Positions 25,059 through 34,384 of a stretch of 35,143 nt of DNA are shown here, piece after piece. Both the position numbers and the translations under genes were made by a program. The first letter of the stretch is position 1. Every line of letters starts with the position of its first letter. Origin of the DNA: Roseibacillus sp. (lineage in GTDB: Bacteria; Verrucomicrobiota; Verrucomicrobiia; Verrucomicrobiales; Akkermansiaceae); assembly GCA_002709395.1 (NCBI GenBank), contig PAQU01000022.1, positions 1-35,143 on the forward strand, written 5' to 3'. Below the pieces are notes generated by a model. That model worked only from the letters and a program-made list of their open reading frames with translations, ran no database searches and was not told the DNA's origin.

Positions 25059-26951
25059 CTACTTCTTTTCCCACTTAAAATAGTCCGGAACCGGGCTGGA
25101 AATATGCTGATGCATGCGGCTCGCATAACCATTTGGCCGCCCCGGGACATTGGGATCTCTCGTGGGAAGCTTGAGAATTCTTTGCTTAAGGGGTTCGAGG
25201 ACCGACTGCGGTTGGTGGTCCAGCGCATTGAGCGCTGCCACTGCGTGGTAAGCGCTCGAGGTGACCGGGTTGCTGTTAGTGAGAAGGACGTCCAGTGCCC
25301 TGGCGACGGCCGCTTGATTGGCGGACTGAGACACGATTACTTCAGCTGCGGCGATCTGCACGCTCCGGGAGGGGTCCTGGAAAAGGGAAGAGATCTGGTC
25401 GTGGAGCGGCTCGGTTACATTTTTTGAGAGGTAGAGACAGGCGAGGGCAGCCCAGTATCTCTGCGCAGGAAGTTTGGCCTTGAGCATTGAAGCGATCCGC
25501 TCGGGAGTCGGGTTGGAATCCAGAAGAAGGTCAGCAGCCTTGCGGATCTCCTTGATTGGATAGAGCTCCGGTCTGCGAGCCAGTTCGGCTGGAGTAAGGT
25601 TATGCTTTTCCGCTACATCGTGGAACATGCCTTCCGGGAGCAGTGCGACGTCGAAGGTCTCGGCGAGATTGCGATAAAGGGCTTCCCGCATTGTGAGCAA
25701 CTGGTTCCGGAGCGCTGGATCCGCCGCGAGATTATTGGTTTCATGAGGGTCCGCAGAAAGGTCGTAGAGTTCTTCCGGGCTTTTCCTCTCCCAGAATGCG
25801 GATTGGATCTTGTTGAGTTTTCCTTGGCGGTAAAGACGGCGCCATAAGCGGGTTGTCTGGGTTTCCATCTGGTAGTGGAGGACCTGACCATGGGGGAGGT
25901 GGGGCATAAAGTTCCGGATATAGACGTATTTTCCATCTATGACCGTGCGTGAACAATCAGGGCGTTCGTCCATGCGGCCGCGGAACCCGAAGGAGTATTT
26001 GGGCTTCTCGGTCACGTATTTTCCCAGGAACGCTTTGCCCTGCTGGAAAGCGGGAGGCTTTATGCCAACCAGTGAGAGCATCGTGGCCCCAAGGTCAACA
26101 AATCCAACAAGTCGTCCGGAACGCCCTCCGGCTTTGTACTCGGGGGGGCGGAGGTGTTTCCATTTCTCAGGGATGTGAACGATCATCGGGACATGAAGGC
26201 CGCTCCATCCGGCATAGCGTTTTCCACGGGGCATGCCAGATCCGTGGTCGGCCCAGAAAATGACAATCGTGTCCTCCGCAAGGCCCTTCTCCTTGAGGGC
26301 TCGGAGGTGAGCACCGAACCAGTCATCCATCTGGGTCAGGCGGTCATAATACTGGGCCCAGTTATTACGGACGACCGGGGTGTCAGGGTGGTAAGGAGGA
26401 ACAGGAATCGTGGCCGGGTCGTGGGTAGTCTTGGCGTCGCGGGCACGTATCCGGCTTTCGTGGGTGCAGGTCTGGTTGAAGATGGCAAAGAAGGGCTGGC
26501 CTTTCTTGCGCTTGCCGTAATGGGCCTTCCCGGAGGACTCATCCCATATCGTTCGAAGGTCGTGCTCTATATTGTAGTCGGTTTTGGAATTGTTGGTGCA
26601 GTAATAGCCGGCTTCCCGCAGGAATTCGGGATAGAACTTCAGCCACTTGGGCCTGGATGCCTGTGACCGCATGTGATGGGCGCCGAGAGAAGGGGCATAC
26701 ATTCCACAGATAATGGTCGTACGGGCAGGGGCGCAGACCGGGGCTGTCGATATCGCGTTCGTATAGAGCAGGGAGTTTTTGGCGAAGGCGTCGAGGTTCG
26801 GTGTCGTGGCGTGCTTGTCCCCGTAGCAACCAAGGTGTGGGCCATGATCTTCGGCGGAGAGCCAGAGAATGTTAGGGCGGTCCGCAGCCGACAGGGTGGC
26901 GAATACTCCGAGACTGGCAAAGAGAAGGAGGGCGAGGCGGTAACTAGGCAT
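25059..26951 (-). CDS. Exported sulfatase with C-terminal HEAT-like repeats
   Basis: 630 residues from the ATG at 26951, which is followed by a signal peptide (RLALLLFASLGVFATLSAAD). The frame is open to 27095 but the extra 48 residues lack any signal and lie inside uxaC. The N-terminal DRPNILWLSAEDHGPHLGCY supplies metal ligands. The formylglycine site is C73 in CAPAR, the Cys-x-Pro-x-Arg form that needs a formylglycine-generating enzyme. IFWADHGSGMPRGKRYAGWS is the distal metal site. Overall it resembles N-sulfoglucosamine sulfohydrolase-type S1 sulfatases. After about residue 490 come HEAT-like helices (RYWAALACLYLSKN, SVQIAAAEVIVSQSANQAAV). The start overlaps the uxaC stop by eight bases. 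Confidence 0.9.
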   Translation of the reverse strand: MPSYRLALLLFASLGVFATLSAADRPNILWLSAEDHGPHLGCYGDKHATTPNLDAFAKNSLLYTNAISTAPVCAPARTTIICGMYAPSLGAHHMRSQASRPKWLKFYPEFLREAGYYCTNNSKTDYNIEHDLRTIWDESSGKAHYGKRKKGQPFFAIFNQTCTHESRIRARDAKTTHDPATIPVPPYHPDTPVVRNNWAQYYDRLTQMDDWFGAHLRALKEKGLAEDTIVIFWADHGSGMPRGKRYAGWSGLHVPMIVHIPEKWKHLRPPEYKAGGRSGRLVGFVDLGATMLSLVGIKPPAFQQGKAFLGKYVTEKPKYSFGFRGRMDERPDCSRTVIDGKYVYIRNFMPHLPHGQVLHYQMETQTTRLWRRLYRQGKLNKIQSAFWERKSPEELYDLSADPHETNNLAADPALRNQLLTMREALYRNLAETFDVALLPEGMFHDVAEKHNLTPAELARRPELYPIKEIRKAADLLLDSNPTPERIASMLKAKLPAQRYWAALACLYLSKNVTEPLHDQISSLFQDPSRSVQIAAAEVIVSQSANQAAVARALDVLLTNSNPVTSSAYHAVAALNALDHQPQSVLEPLKQRILKLPTRDPNVPGRPNGYASRMHQHISSPVPDYFKWEKK

Positions 26952-28359
26952 GGTGAGGAAAGGCGAGGTAGGCCTTGGCGTTTTCATAACAGATATTGCG
27001 AATGAGTGAATCAAGGAAGTTCCGGTCGTCAGGGAGTTCGCCATTTTCAACGTCGGTGCCGATGAGATTGCAGAGAAGGCGGCGGAAATATTCATGGCGC
27101 GGATAGGAAAGAAAGGATCGTGAATCAGTCAGCATTCCTACGAAGCGGGAAAGAAGACCCACTGAGGCGAGGGTTTGGATCTGATCTGCCATTCCACGCA
27201 GGGTATCGTTATACCACCAGGCTGATCCCCACTGGATACGTGCAGGAGTCGGGCCCTCCTGGAAAGAGCCACAGGCGGCCGCGAACAGGGCGTTGTCACG
27301 CGGATTGAGGTTATAGAGAATCGTTTTCGGCAGGGCTCCAGAACGGTCAAGAAGATCGAGGAAGAGGAGCAATCGCTCGCCCTGAGGCCAGTCTCCTATT
27401 GTGTCAAATCCGGAATCGGGGCCCAGTTTCTCAAAGTAACGACTGTTTGGATTTCGCACGGGAGCGAGGTGAAGCTGCATCGTCCAGTTCCGCTCCGTGT
27501 TCCAGCGGCCAAGTTCCTGCATGATGAAGGCAGTGAATTCGTCGGCCTGGTCCTTGTTGGCAGCCTCTCCCGTGCGTGCTCGCTCGAAAATGTGGGAGGC
27601 CTCCTTTTCGCTACAGGCCTCGGTCGGACAGTAGCTCATGCCGTGGTCTGAGAGACGGCATCCTGCGGCATGGAAGTCGTCATGGCGTTTGCGCAGGGCC
27701 TCAAGAAGGTCGGGGAGCGATAGGATCTTGCGGTTACACCTCTTTTCCAGGGCGTCACAGAAAGAGTTGAGCATCCGGGGTCGTTCGACCATCACGGCCT
27801 TGTCCGGCCGGAAGGTGGGATAAATCCTGGTCGTGATACCAAGAGACGCGCACTCCTCATGATGAGAGAGTGTGTCTGAAGGATCGTCAGTGGTGCCTAC
27901 CGTATCGACCTGAAATCGGTTCAGGATCCCATGTGCACAGAAATCTTTCTCAGAAAGACGCTCATTGGCCTCATGCCAGATGGATTCAGCAGTATCGGGA
28001 TTGAGGAGAGTCTCGATCCCGAAGCAGCGCCGAAGTTCCAGGTGAGTCCAGTGAAAGAGCGGATTGCCAGCAGTATGAGGAACGGTTTCGGCCCAAGCCT
28101 GGAATTTTTCGCGGGGTGAGGCAGTCCCCGTGATGTGAGATTCGGGAATGCCATTCGCGCGCATCGCCCGCCACTTGTAATGATCCTCTCCCAGCCACAG
28201 GCTGCTGATGTTTTCCCAGCGTTTATTGGAGGCGACCTCATCCGGAGGAAGATGAGTGTGGTAGTCGATGATGGGCTGGTGCGCAGCCACCTCATGGAAG
28301 AGGCGTTCGGCGGTTCCGCTGTGGAGCAGGAAGTTGTCGTCGAGGAAGGCTCGCGGCAT
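26944..28359 (-). CDS. uxaC: Glucuronate (uronate) isomerase
   Basis: Cytoplasmic isomerase of the amidohydrolase superfamily that converts D-glucuronate to fructuronate or D-galacturonate to tagaturonate. 471 residues, full length. The metal-binding His-x-His is H34 and H36 in PIIDYHTHLPPDEVASN, followed by RWENISSLWLGEDHYKWRAM and MRANG. The FQVDTVGTTDDPSD segment and the C-terminal LTDSRSFLSYPRHEYFRRLL are also diagnostic. It overlaps the downstream sulfatase by eight bases and follows the giant CotH gene by 87, which ties uronate use to desulfation. The next enzymes of the pathway (uxaB/uxuB, uxuA, kdgK, kdgA) are not in the window. Confidence 0.95.
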   Translation of the reverse strand: MPRAFLDDNFLLHSGTAERLFHEVAAHQPIIDYHTHLPPDEVASNKRWENISSLWLGEDHYKWRAMRANGIPESHITGTASPREKFQAWAETVPHTAGNPLFHWTHLELRRCFGIETLLNPDTAESIWHEANERLSEKDFCAHGILNRFQVDTVGTTDDPSDTLSHHEECASLGITTRIYPTFRPDKAVMVERPRMLNSFCDALEKRCNRKILSLPDLLEALRKRHDDFHAAGCRLSDHGMSYCPTEACSEKEASHIFERARTGEAANKDQADEFTAFIMQELGRWNTERNWTMQLHLAPVRNPNSRYFEKLGPDSGFDTIGDWPQGERLLLFLDLLDRSGALPKTILYNLNPRDNALFAAACGSFQEGPTPARIQWGSAWWYNDTLRGMADQIQTLASVGLLSRFVGMLTDSRSFLSYPRHEYFRRLLCNLIGTDVENGELPDDRNFLDSLIRNICYENAKAYLAFPHHA

Positions 28360-28446
28360 GACTGGACGTTAGAGTTCTCCGCGGAGGGAGTGAACAGGAA
28401 TCTTCATGCTTCCGGAATTATGACCGGGTGACCAGGAGAGATCCAG

Positions 28447-31400
28447 TCATGGCCCTGTACGCTCTGCTGCAAGGCGATAGTAGTGTCCGCCTGGTCTGCT
28501 CTGGTCGGAGAAGATTTCGACCCGGGGGCTGGTCGTGGGCTGGACGGTAGCGCGAGGAGACCAGTTGATACCGTCCGGGCTGGCCTCGATGGTATAACGA
28601 ATGCCGGGACGGGCATCGAATTTGAGGGTAAAGTTTGTGCCGTCATGCTGCGCAGAGGAGAATCGAAGGAAGCTGCGGGGATCGGTGGGGTCGGTGTTGC
28701 TCTGATATTCGTGGAGATTTGACCGCCGGTCAGAATCCAGATCAAGGGTGGCATCTACAGGTGAATCCGGGTTCAGATTCCACAAGAGTTCCCAGGAATC
28801 GGGAATGCCATCTCCGTCGCGGTCGGCACGTGGGTTGTCCGTGTTGGACCCGCCAGGAGAAATAAAAGGCAGGGGAGTGATGATGGAGCTGCCGTTGGAC
28901 TGACGGCCGGAGGAGACCCCCCGCTCCTGTAATCCCCAGGTCACCTCGTCGATGATAGTAGTCCCGGTTGACCGGTAGAGGCGGAGAGTTTCGCCCAGTG
29001 CATGAAGGCGGAACGGAAGGTGTCCAGTGCCGGGTGAGTCGTCGGCCCGGTAGGAGACAAAGCCAGCAGGTCCAATAAAGCTGAGCGGGGGTATGGAGAA
29101 CTGTTCACGGCCGGATATGCTGAGGTCATCGGTCAGTCTCAGTCCTTGCATCGCGACAGGACGTGTTCCGCTATTGTAGAGTTCGACAAATTCCTCCTGG
29201 TTCTCGCCGGCACTGGCAAGCCACTCGTTAATGAGGAGGTTGGAGGTGCTGCCGAGTGTCGCATTGCCGGAATTGGCAGCTCCGGGGGTTGGAGAGGAGA
29301 GGAGGCGCCATGAGCTGTTACTCGAACGCCCGATGCTTAACGCGCGGATTTGCGCCCCATAGAGAACCCGGTCGAGTTCCTGGCCGGTATCGTTGAAGAA
29401 AAAGAGTTGTCCGCCATGAGAGGGGAGAGGGGTTCCGGTATTCAGGTTGTCCGGGGCACTTGAGGGTGGGAGGCCCGGGTCGCAGGATATGACGAGATGG
29501 CCGTTCCCAGGGATGACAAGAGGGTCAGGCAATTTCCAGCGGGTTCCATCCCGGGTTCCTATTGTAAGTGAGTATCCACCAACGGATTGTGGTTGAGGAA
29601 GGGTATTGCGAAGTTCAATCCAGCCGGGGGGGGCGTCCTCGTGGGAGGCGAGTAGCTCATTGATCCGAATGCCGCTGTCCGGCGGGAGATAGTTGGGGCT
29701 TCCGGGGCTGCCGGATCGGCTGAAGGCACGAATGCTGCTGCCGCCGTCGGGATAGCGGCCATTAGAAACGTCTTCGTTTTGGTTGCCGTGGTTGATGGTC
29801 TCGATTCCCAGTCCATTCCGGTCGATTAGCTGGATTGATCCAGCTCCCGACTGGAGACGCAGTTCAAGGTGTTCGCTTCCTCTTTGATTATCAGCCCAAA
29901 GGCGGAGATGGCCGCCGGGAGGAAGAAAGGAGAGGGATGCATAACGGGCTGTGGAAGCCCCGTTTCGGACGTGGATATTGTGCAGGGAAACTGGTTTCCG
30001 GAGGTCCTTGTTATAGAGCTCCAGCCAGTCGGAAGTCCCGGGAATCCGATTGGTCATCCACTCGTTTAGGCTGAGTGCACTTTGGGGAGCCAGTGGGATG
30101 ATGGATTGGTTGTCGGAGCCAGGGGAAGGAGAGCTGAGTGACCATTCGGAATGCCCTCGCGTGACTGAAAGATCGGGGACCTGAAGCCCGAAGGAAAAGG
30201 CTTCAACTCGATTTCCCAGAGCGTCCGAGAGCAAGAGAGTTTCTCCACGTGAATTGAGAGAGAAAGGGCTGACTAACCCCGGAAGGTTCTGGTTTTCCGA
30301 GCACCAGATAACGAGGCGATCTCCACCTGCGATCTGTGTTCCCCGGGGAAAGACGAACCTACTCAGGTTGGTTCCTGCGGTGCTGAGGCTCCAGCCTTCG
30401 AGGTCGACGAGGTCAGGACCGGGATTATGGAGTTCGATGAAACCGGGAAAGTCACCGCCATGAGGCACGGACTCCTGGTTCTGGGCGAGCACCTCCACAA
30501 TGCGAACTGCCGGTTCGTCAGTGCCCGGCTCAGGTTGACCGGGGCTGCCATTGACGCGGTTACTGGAAATCCAGTTCGCAGGATCATGGTCATCTCCCGA
30601 GGGATCGACAAGAACGAGGGAGTAGCCGTCTCCATCGGCAGATTCAGGCCAGCCATCCTTATCGTCATAAAGAACGGATACAATGGTATTGCCGAGGCCG
30701 TCTTCCAAAGCGAGGCGTTCTCCGCCATTGGAGAGGTTCCCCGCAAAGGTGCCGAATACAGGGATGCCAGGGTAACGCTCGGAAAACGCATCAGGATCGT
30801 CGTTGGAGCTGAGCAGGAGCCTATCTCCGGGGCCTAGTTGCGTATCTTCGGGGAAAGTGAACTCTATCCCGCGTAGTTTCATCAGGGTGAGATCGACTGG
30901 CAGGGTTCCGAAATTCTCGAGTTCGATAAATTCAAAGGCATTGGCTCCGACCGGGTTGTACATGATTTCGCTGAAGCGAAGGGTGGGAACATCTGGTTCG
31001 GTCAGGAACGTCGATTCGCTGAGGGCACTCCATTGATTATCTTGAAGAGTGCGAGCCCTGATATGCTGGGATTCCGTGATGCGGAAGGGGCGGGGGTAGA
31101 TCCGGGAGGTTGCAGAAGTCCGTGGATCACTTCCATCCGAGGTATAGTGAATGATGCCACCATTGGAATTCAGGGAGAGAGGGGTAGCAGGGACAAGGGG
31201 GCCGCTCGGACGACTGAATACCGGGGCGTTATCCGACCGGTAGAGGTCCGCCTGCTTCATGTGTTCGATGATGATTCTACGGCGGTTAGGGACCCAGTTG
31301 GAGCGAATGGAGGTGTTGATGCCGGGGAGCACGCCTGATAATTCGGAGCTTAATTCCTCAAACCGTTCCAGATTCCTCCCATCCTCCAAGGCTCCTCCGT

Positions 31401-34257
31401 TGAAGAAGAGTCTGTGGAAGCGGTCCGCCCAGCGCAAACGGAAGTCGGGACTGGCCCTGAGGGACTGGTAGAGCCTCGCTATGTCCGAGCCTCCACCAAG
31501 TTCGCCGGTGAGAGTATTGCCACTGACGGACCTCCCCTGGTTTCCGAGAGACCATTCGGCATCCCAGACGTAAAAGCGGAACTTCGCCCCGGGTTTTCGT
31601 TCTCGTGCCGCTCTCCAGTTGTTGTGAGGCCAGTCGCCTGTCCCCCCGTAAACATTCACGAGCAGGTAATCAATGAAGTTGTCGATATCGAGGAGTTCCT
31701 GCGCCGCCTCGTAGTTGCGGCTGTCTCTCATGTTGCGGAGGACCACGTTTTTCATCTCATTCCAGGCGGCGGAATCTCCTTCCCTGACTTCTCCAAACTG
31801 GGCGATGACATCCCATTCCTCATTGCCCCCGTGCCACGAACGCATGAAGTCATCATCTATTCGTTCGGTAGGGTTGTAGTAACCCTTGTATTCCCCATTG
31901 ATGAACAGGTTTACGAAGGTGCCCCGCGCGCCGATATTGTCCGACTCGATCTGCATGCGCCGGACGTATTCATCAACGATGAAAGGGTTGCTGTGATCGT
32001 TCATTCCGGCTCGCAGGGTGATCCGATCGAAGAGATCCACCTCGGACCCCTCAAAGAAGGGGTAATGCAGCATTGTTGGACCGTAGTCTCCGCGGAAATA
32101 GAGCCTGAAGGAATACTTTGAGGCGGGGAGGCCTCCGTTTGGGTTGTAGCGGCCGCGTATATAGTTGCCGCCCTGGACCCGGAGGCCGCAGTTTACATGG
32201 AATCCGGAATTGTCCCTTTTGATAAGCTCGGCAGAGACCGGGCGTTCCCATGCTATACCTCTATTTGGGGTGTTCTGAGGCTCCTGAATCCCCGTTGGTC
32301 CCCAGAGATTGCTGCGATCGGTTGCCAGCGAGATTACCGGCAGGGAGCGGATGGAAGAAGGCGCGTTGTAGAAATAGCTGTGGGTTACAGTCTCGGAAGG
32401 AAGAATCCGGCGGCCGAATGCAGCTGCCCGGATGACGCTGGTGCTGGAGATCCGGATTGGCTCGGTATAGAGGATGCCATTACGGGTAGTCGGTTCACTG
32501 CCATCTGTCGTGTAACGGATTAGGACTCCGGGTTCGGAGGACGTAAGGTGGAGATCAAATGGCTGGTCGTAGAATCCACGGGGAACGTTGACATGGGGAG
32601 GGTCAAGAATGCCGTTGATGACGCTCAATCCGTTAGCTGCCCCCGGAGTGGGGTTGGTAAAGTAAGACCAGGAACGGCGGCTATCCAGACCATATGAGTA
32701 GTCGTTGCGCTGGACGGGGAAGCGGGGTTCGATTTGATCGGCCATGGAGCGAGGCAATTCCGGAGAGAAGAGCCCGAGGTATTCTCCGGAGGCGGAGAGT
32801 TTGAAATTCGTATGAATTTCCCCGTTGCGTGGAGGCGAGCGATCCTTGCCGGAGGCAAACACAACGAGGTATCCATTGGAGGGTATGACGCGGTCCGGCA
32901 GGATGAATTTTCCGGGTTGGTCGAGATTGTCGGTAAGGGACCAACCCTCGATGTTGACGGAGCTTTCCCCGAAATTATGAAGTTCGATCCAGTCGGATGC
33001 TTCTTCGTCTTCGTCGAGCAGGCCGTCCCGGTTGGCGGCGACCAATTCGTTGATGCGGATGGTGCTGTCGCTTGCCTCCGGGTCGATCAGATAGAACCAG
33101 TTGTTTGCAGCGAACCTGTTAGGGGTAATGGCAAGATCGACAATGGAATGACCAGGGGCCCAGCTCAGCGGAAGTTCTCCGGTCTGGGCGAGTTCAAAGC
33201 TGAAAAGGTATGGTCCAGCGCCATTGCCGGTGACGGAGGTGGCTGGGGTGCCGCCTGCGAGAAGGTCGGCGGCGTCGACGTTGGTGACAGCTTCAGAAAA
33301 GACCACGGAAACTTCCTGCAGGCTCCGCAGGGCGAGGCCTGGCGTCGGGGTAATGGTGCTGATCACGGGAGCGATCTCATCTGTGATGGTATAGATGCGC
33401 ACCTCTCCCGGGGCATCGTGGTCAAAGGGGTTGGAGGGAGAAGCCGTATCTGTAATCCCGTGATCCACACTCCACGCCAGGGTGGAGGCGCCCCGGGCGT
33501 TCGCTGCAAAGGTGAAGACATAGCGGTTTCCTTCCCGAGCCTGCACTGCAAGAGCAGAACTCCCGTTCAGGGTCAGGTCACTCGCGTTGACTCCGGTCAC
33601 CGTTTCCGAGAATTCGACTTCGACGCTGGAAAGGGCCAATACGTTTCCGGGAGGAGGCGTGACTGAGAGGACGGTCGGAGCGGAAAGGTCCGGGGCAATG
33701 GACACCAGTTCGGCATCCATGAGGAGATCTGAGCTGTTAATGGTGACGTTAAATACCTGGATGGCGATAGTGTTTACTCCAACCCGGAGATAGTCCTGCG
33801 GGTCTGGAAGGGCAAAGGTCTGATAGGAGCCGGACTCATGACTTCCTCCAGCGGTGTCGTCATGGGCCTGAGAGTCCGGCGGGTTCCTGGAGTCGACGAG
33901 GACCCCGTTTATCCAGAGGAGGTAGCCGTCATCCCAGTCAACGTTCAGGTTAAGTCTTGCGACCTGGGCGAGATCGGGGACGTTGAAGGAGCGGCGCATG
34001 AACACGGAGGTGTAGTTTCCCCGCATGTCATCCAGAATGGTGCCGCCAACGCCGTCTCCGTAGCGGATGGGAGTGGAACCTGTATTCCACGAAGAGTCAT
34101 CAAACCCCGTGAGTCTCCAGGCGTCGACCGGGGCAGAGGCCTCGGCAGTCCCCTTGAGATATTGCCATGTGGCATTTCTGGGGAGAAGCAGGTCTGGATA
34201 GGCTGCAGTTGAGAGCAGGAAGAGGAGGGAGGAGGCGTAAAGGTAACGCACGATCAT
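28447..34257 (-). CDS. Giant secreted multidomain protein: CotH kinase fold, six lamin-tail domains, chitobiase-like repeats
   Basis: 1936 residues with a signal peptide (YLYASSLLFLLSTAA). Approximate order: a galactose-binding-like domain 30-190 (SSWNTGSTPIRYGDG, WDDGYLLWINGVL); two Ig-like domains near 193-390 (VEVEFSETVTGVNASDL, VSVVFSEAVTNVDAADL); a lamin-tail domain 399-520 (RINELVAANRDG); a chitobiase C-terminal-like domain 549-638 (YTTDGSEPTTRNGI); a CotH domain 640-1003; and a second chitobiase-like domain 1012-1090 (YTSDGSDPRTSATSR). Five more lamin-tail domains start near 1090, 1250, 1395, 1532 and 1673. A calcium-binding thrombospondin-3-like stretch near 1810 (DRDGDGIPDSWE) and a short C-terminal beta domain follow. 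CotH features include YYNPTERIDDDFM, GDWPHNNWRAARER and FYVWDAEWSLG, whose Asp-Ala-Glu matches the metal-binding pattern. Extracellular; function unknown, possibly phosphorylating or binding matrix polymers. Confidence 0.88.
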   Translation of the reverse strand: MIVRYLYASSLLFLLSTAAYPDLLLPRNATWQYLKGTAEASAPVDAWRLTGFDDSSWNTGSTPIRYGDGVGGTILDDMRGNYTSVFMRRSFNVPDLAQVARLNLNVDWDDGYLLWINGVLVDSRNPPDSQAHDDTAGGSHESGSYQTFALPDPQDYLRVGVNTIAIQVFNVTINSSDLLMDAELVSIAPDLSAPTVLSVTPPPGNVLALSSVEVEFSETVTGVNASDLTLNGSSALAVQAREGNRYVFTFAANARGASTLAWSVDHGITDTASPSNPFDHDAPGEVRIYTITDEIAPVISTITPTPGLALRSLQEVSVVFSEAVTNVDAADLLAGGTPATSVTGNGAGPYLFSFELAQTGELPLSWAPGHSIVDLAITPNRFAANNWFYLIDPEASDSTIRINELVAANRDGLLDEDEEASDWIELHNFGESSVNIEGWSLTDNLDQPGKFILPDRVIPSNGYLVVFASGKDRSPPRNGEIHTNFKLSASGEYLGLFSPELPRSMADQIEPRFPVQRNDYSYGLDSRRSWSYFTNPTPGAANGLSVINGILDPPHVNVPRGFYDQPFDLHLTSSEPGVLIRYTTDGSEPTTRNGILYTEPIRISSTSVIRAAAFGRRILPSETVTHSYFYNAPSSIRSLPVISLATDRSNLWGPTGIQEPQNTPNRGIAWERPVSAELIKRDNSGFHVNCGLRVQGGNYIRGRYNPNGGLPASKYSFRLYFRGDYGPTMLHYPFFEGSEVDLFDRITLRAGMNDHSNPFIVDEYVRRMQIESDNIGARGTFVNLFINGEYKGYYNPTERIDDDFMRSWHGGNEEWDVIAQFGEVREGDSAAWNEMKNVVLRNMRDSRNYEAAQELLDIDNFIDYLLVNVYGGTGDWPHNNWRAARERKPGAKFRFYVWDAEWSLGNQGRSVSGNTLTGELGGGSDIARLYQSLRASPDFRLRWADRFHRLFFNGGALEDGRNLERFEELSSELSGVLPGINTSIRSNWVPNRRRIIIEHMKQADLYRSDNAPVFSRPSGPLVPATPLSLNSNGGIIHYTSDGSDPRTSATSRIYPRPFRITESQHIRARTLQDNQWSALSESTFLTEPDVPTLRFSEIMYNPVGANAFEFIELENFGTLPVDLTLMKLRGIEFTFPEDTQLGPGDRLLLSSNDDPDAFSERYPGIPVFGTFAGNLSNGGERLALEDGLGNTIVSVLYDDKDGWPESADGDGYSLVLVDPSGDDHDPANWISSNRVNGSPGQPEPGTDEPAVRIVEVLAQNQESVPHGGDFPGFIELHNPGPDLVDLEGWSLSTAGTNLSRFVFPRGTQIAGGDRLVIWCSENQNLPGLVSPFSLNSRGETLLLSDALGNRVEAFSFGLQVPDLSVTRGHSEWSLSSPSPGSDNQSIIPLAPQSALSLNEWMTNRIPGTSDWLELYNKDLRKPVSLHNIHVRNGASTARYASLSFLPPGGHLRLWADNQRGSEHLELRLQSGAGSIQLIDRNGLGIETINHGNQNEDVSNGRYPDGGSSIRAFSRSGSPGSPNYLPPDSGIRINELLASHEDAPPGWIELRNTLPQPQSVGGYSLTIGTRDGTRWKLPDPLVIPGNGHLVISCDPGLPPSSAPDNLNTGTPLPSHGGQLFFFNDTGQELDRVLYGAQIRALSIGRSSNSSWRLLSSPTPGAANSGNATLGSTSNLLINEWLASAGENQEEFVELYNSGTRPVAMQGLRLTDDLSISGREQFSIPPLSFIGPAGFVSYRADDSPGTGHLPFRLHALGETLRLYRSTGTTIIDEVTWGLQERGVSSGRQSNGSSIITPLPFISPGGSNTDNPRADRDGDGIPDSWELLWNLNPDSPVDATLDLDSDRRSNLHEYQSNTDPTDPRSFLRFSSAQHDGTNFTLKFDARPGIRYTIEASPDGINWSPRATVQPTTSPRVEIFSDQSRPGGHYYRLAAERTGP

Positions 34258-34350
34258 GTTGTAAAGCGTTTCCGTAGATTGGTGAGCCTCTCCTTACCAC
34301 ATCAGGCACACCAAGTCCGATGAAATGTGACGGACAGTGGCAATGATTGA

Positions 34351-34384
34351 AGTTCCCGGTGAAGAACTCCGGGAGGGCCTTTTT
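34351..34384 (+). terminator. Hairpin with T tract, intrinsic-terminator-like on the plus strand
   Basis: TCCCGG at 34354-34359 pairs with CCGGGA at 34369-34374, and a run of five T follows at 34380-34384. AGTTC at 34351-34355 with GAACT at 34364-34368 forms a competing stem. The T tract is in the plus orientation, opposite to the flanking genes. It may stop antisense transcripts or act as a stem-loop in the 125-base gap between the two minus-strand genes. Weak support. Confidence 0.3.

Noticed and set aside
32734-33666. 310-codon plus-strand open frame antisense to the giant CotH gene
   Set aside because: The minus frame has clear domains throughout this stretch; the long antisense frame follows from codon bias in a GC-rich gene. 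The same holds for the 235-codon frame at 31414-32121.
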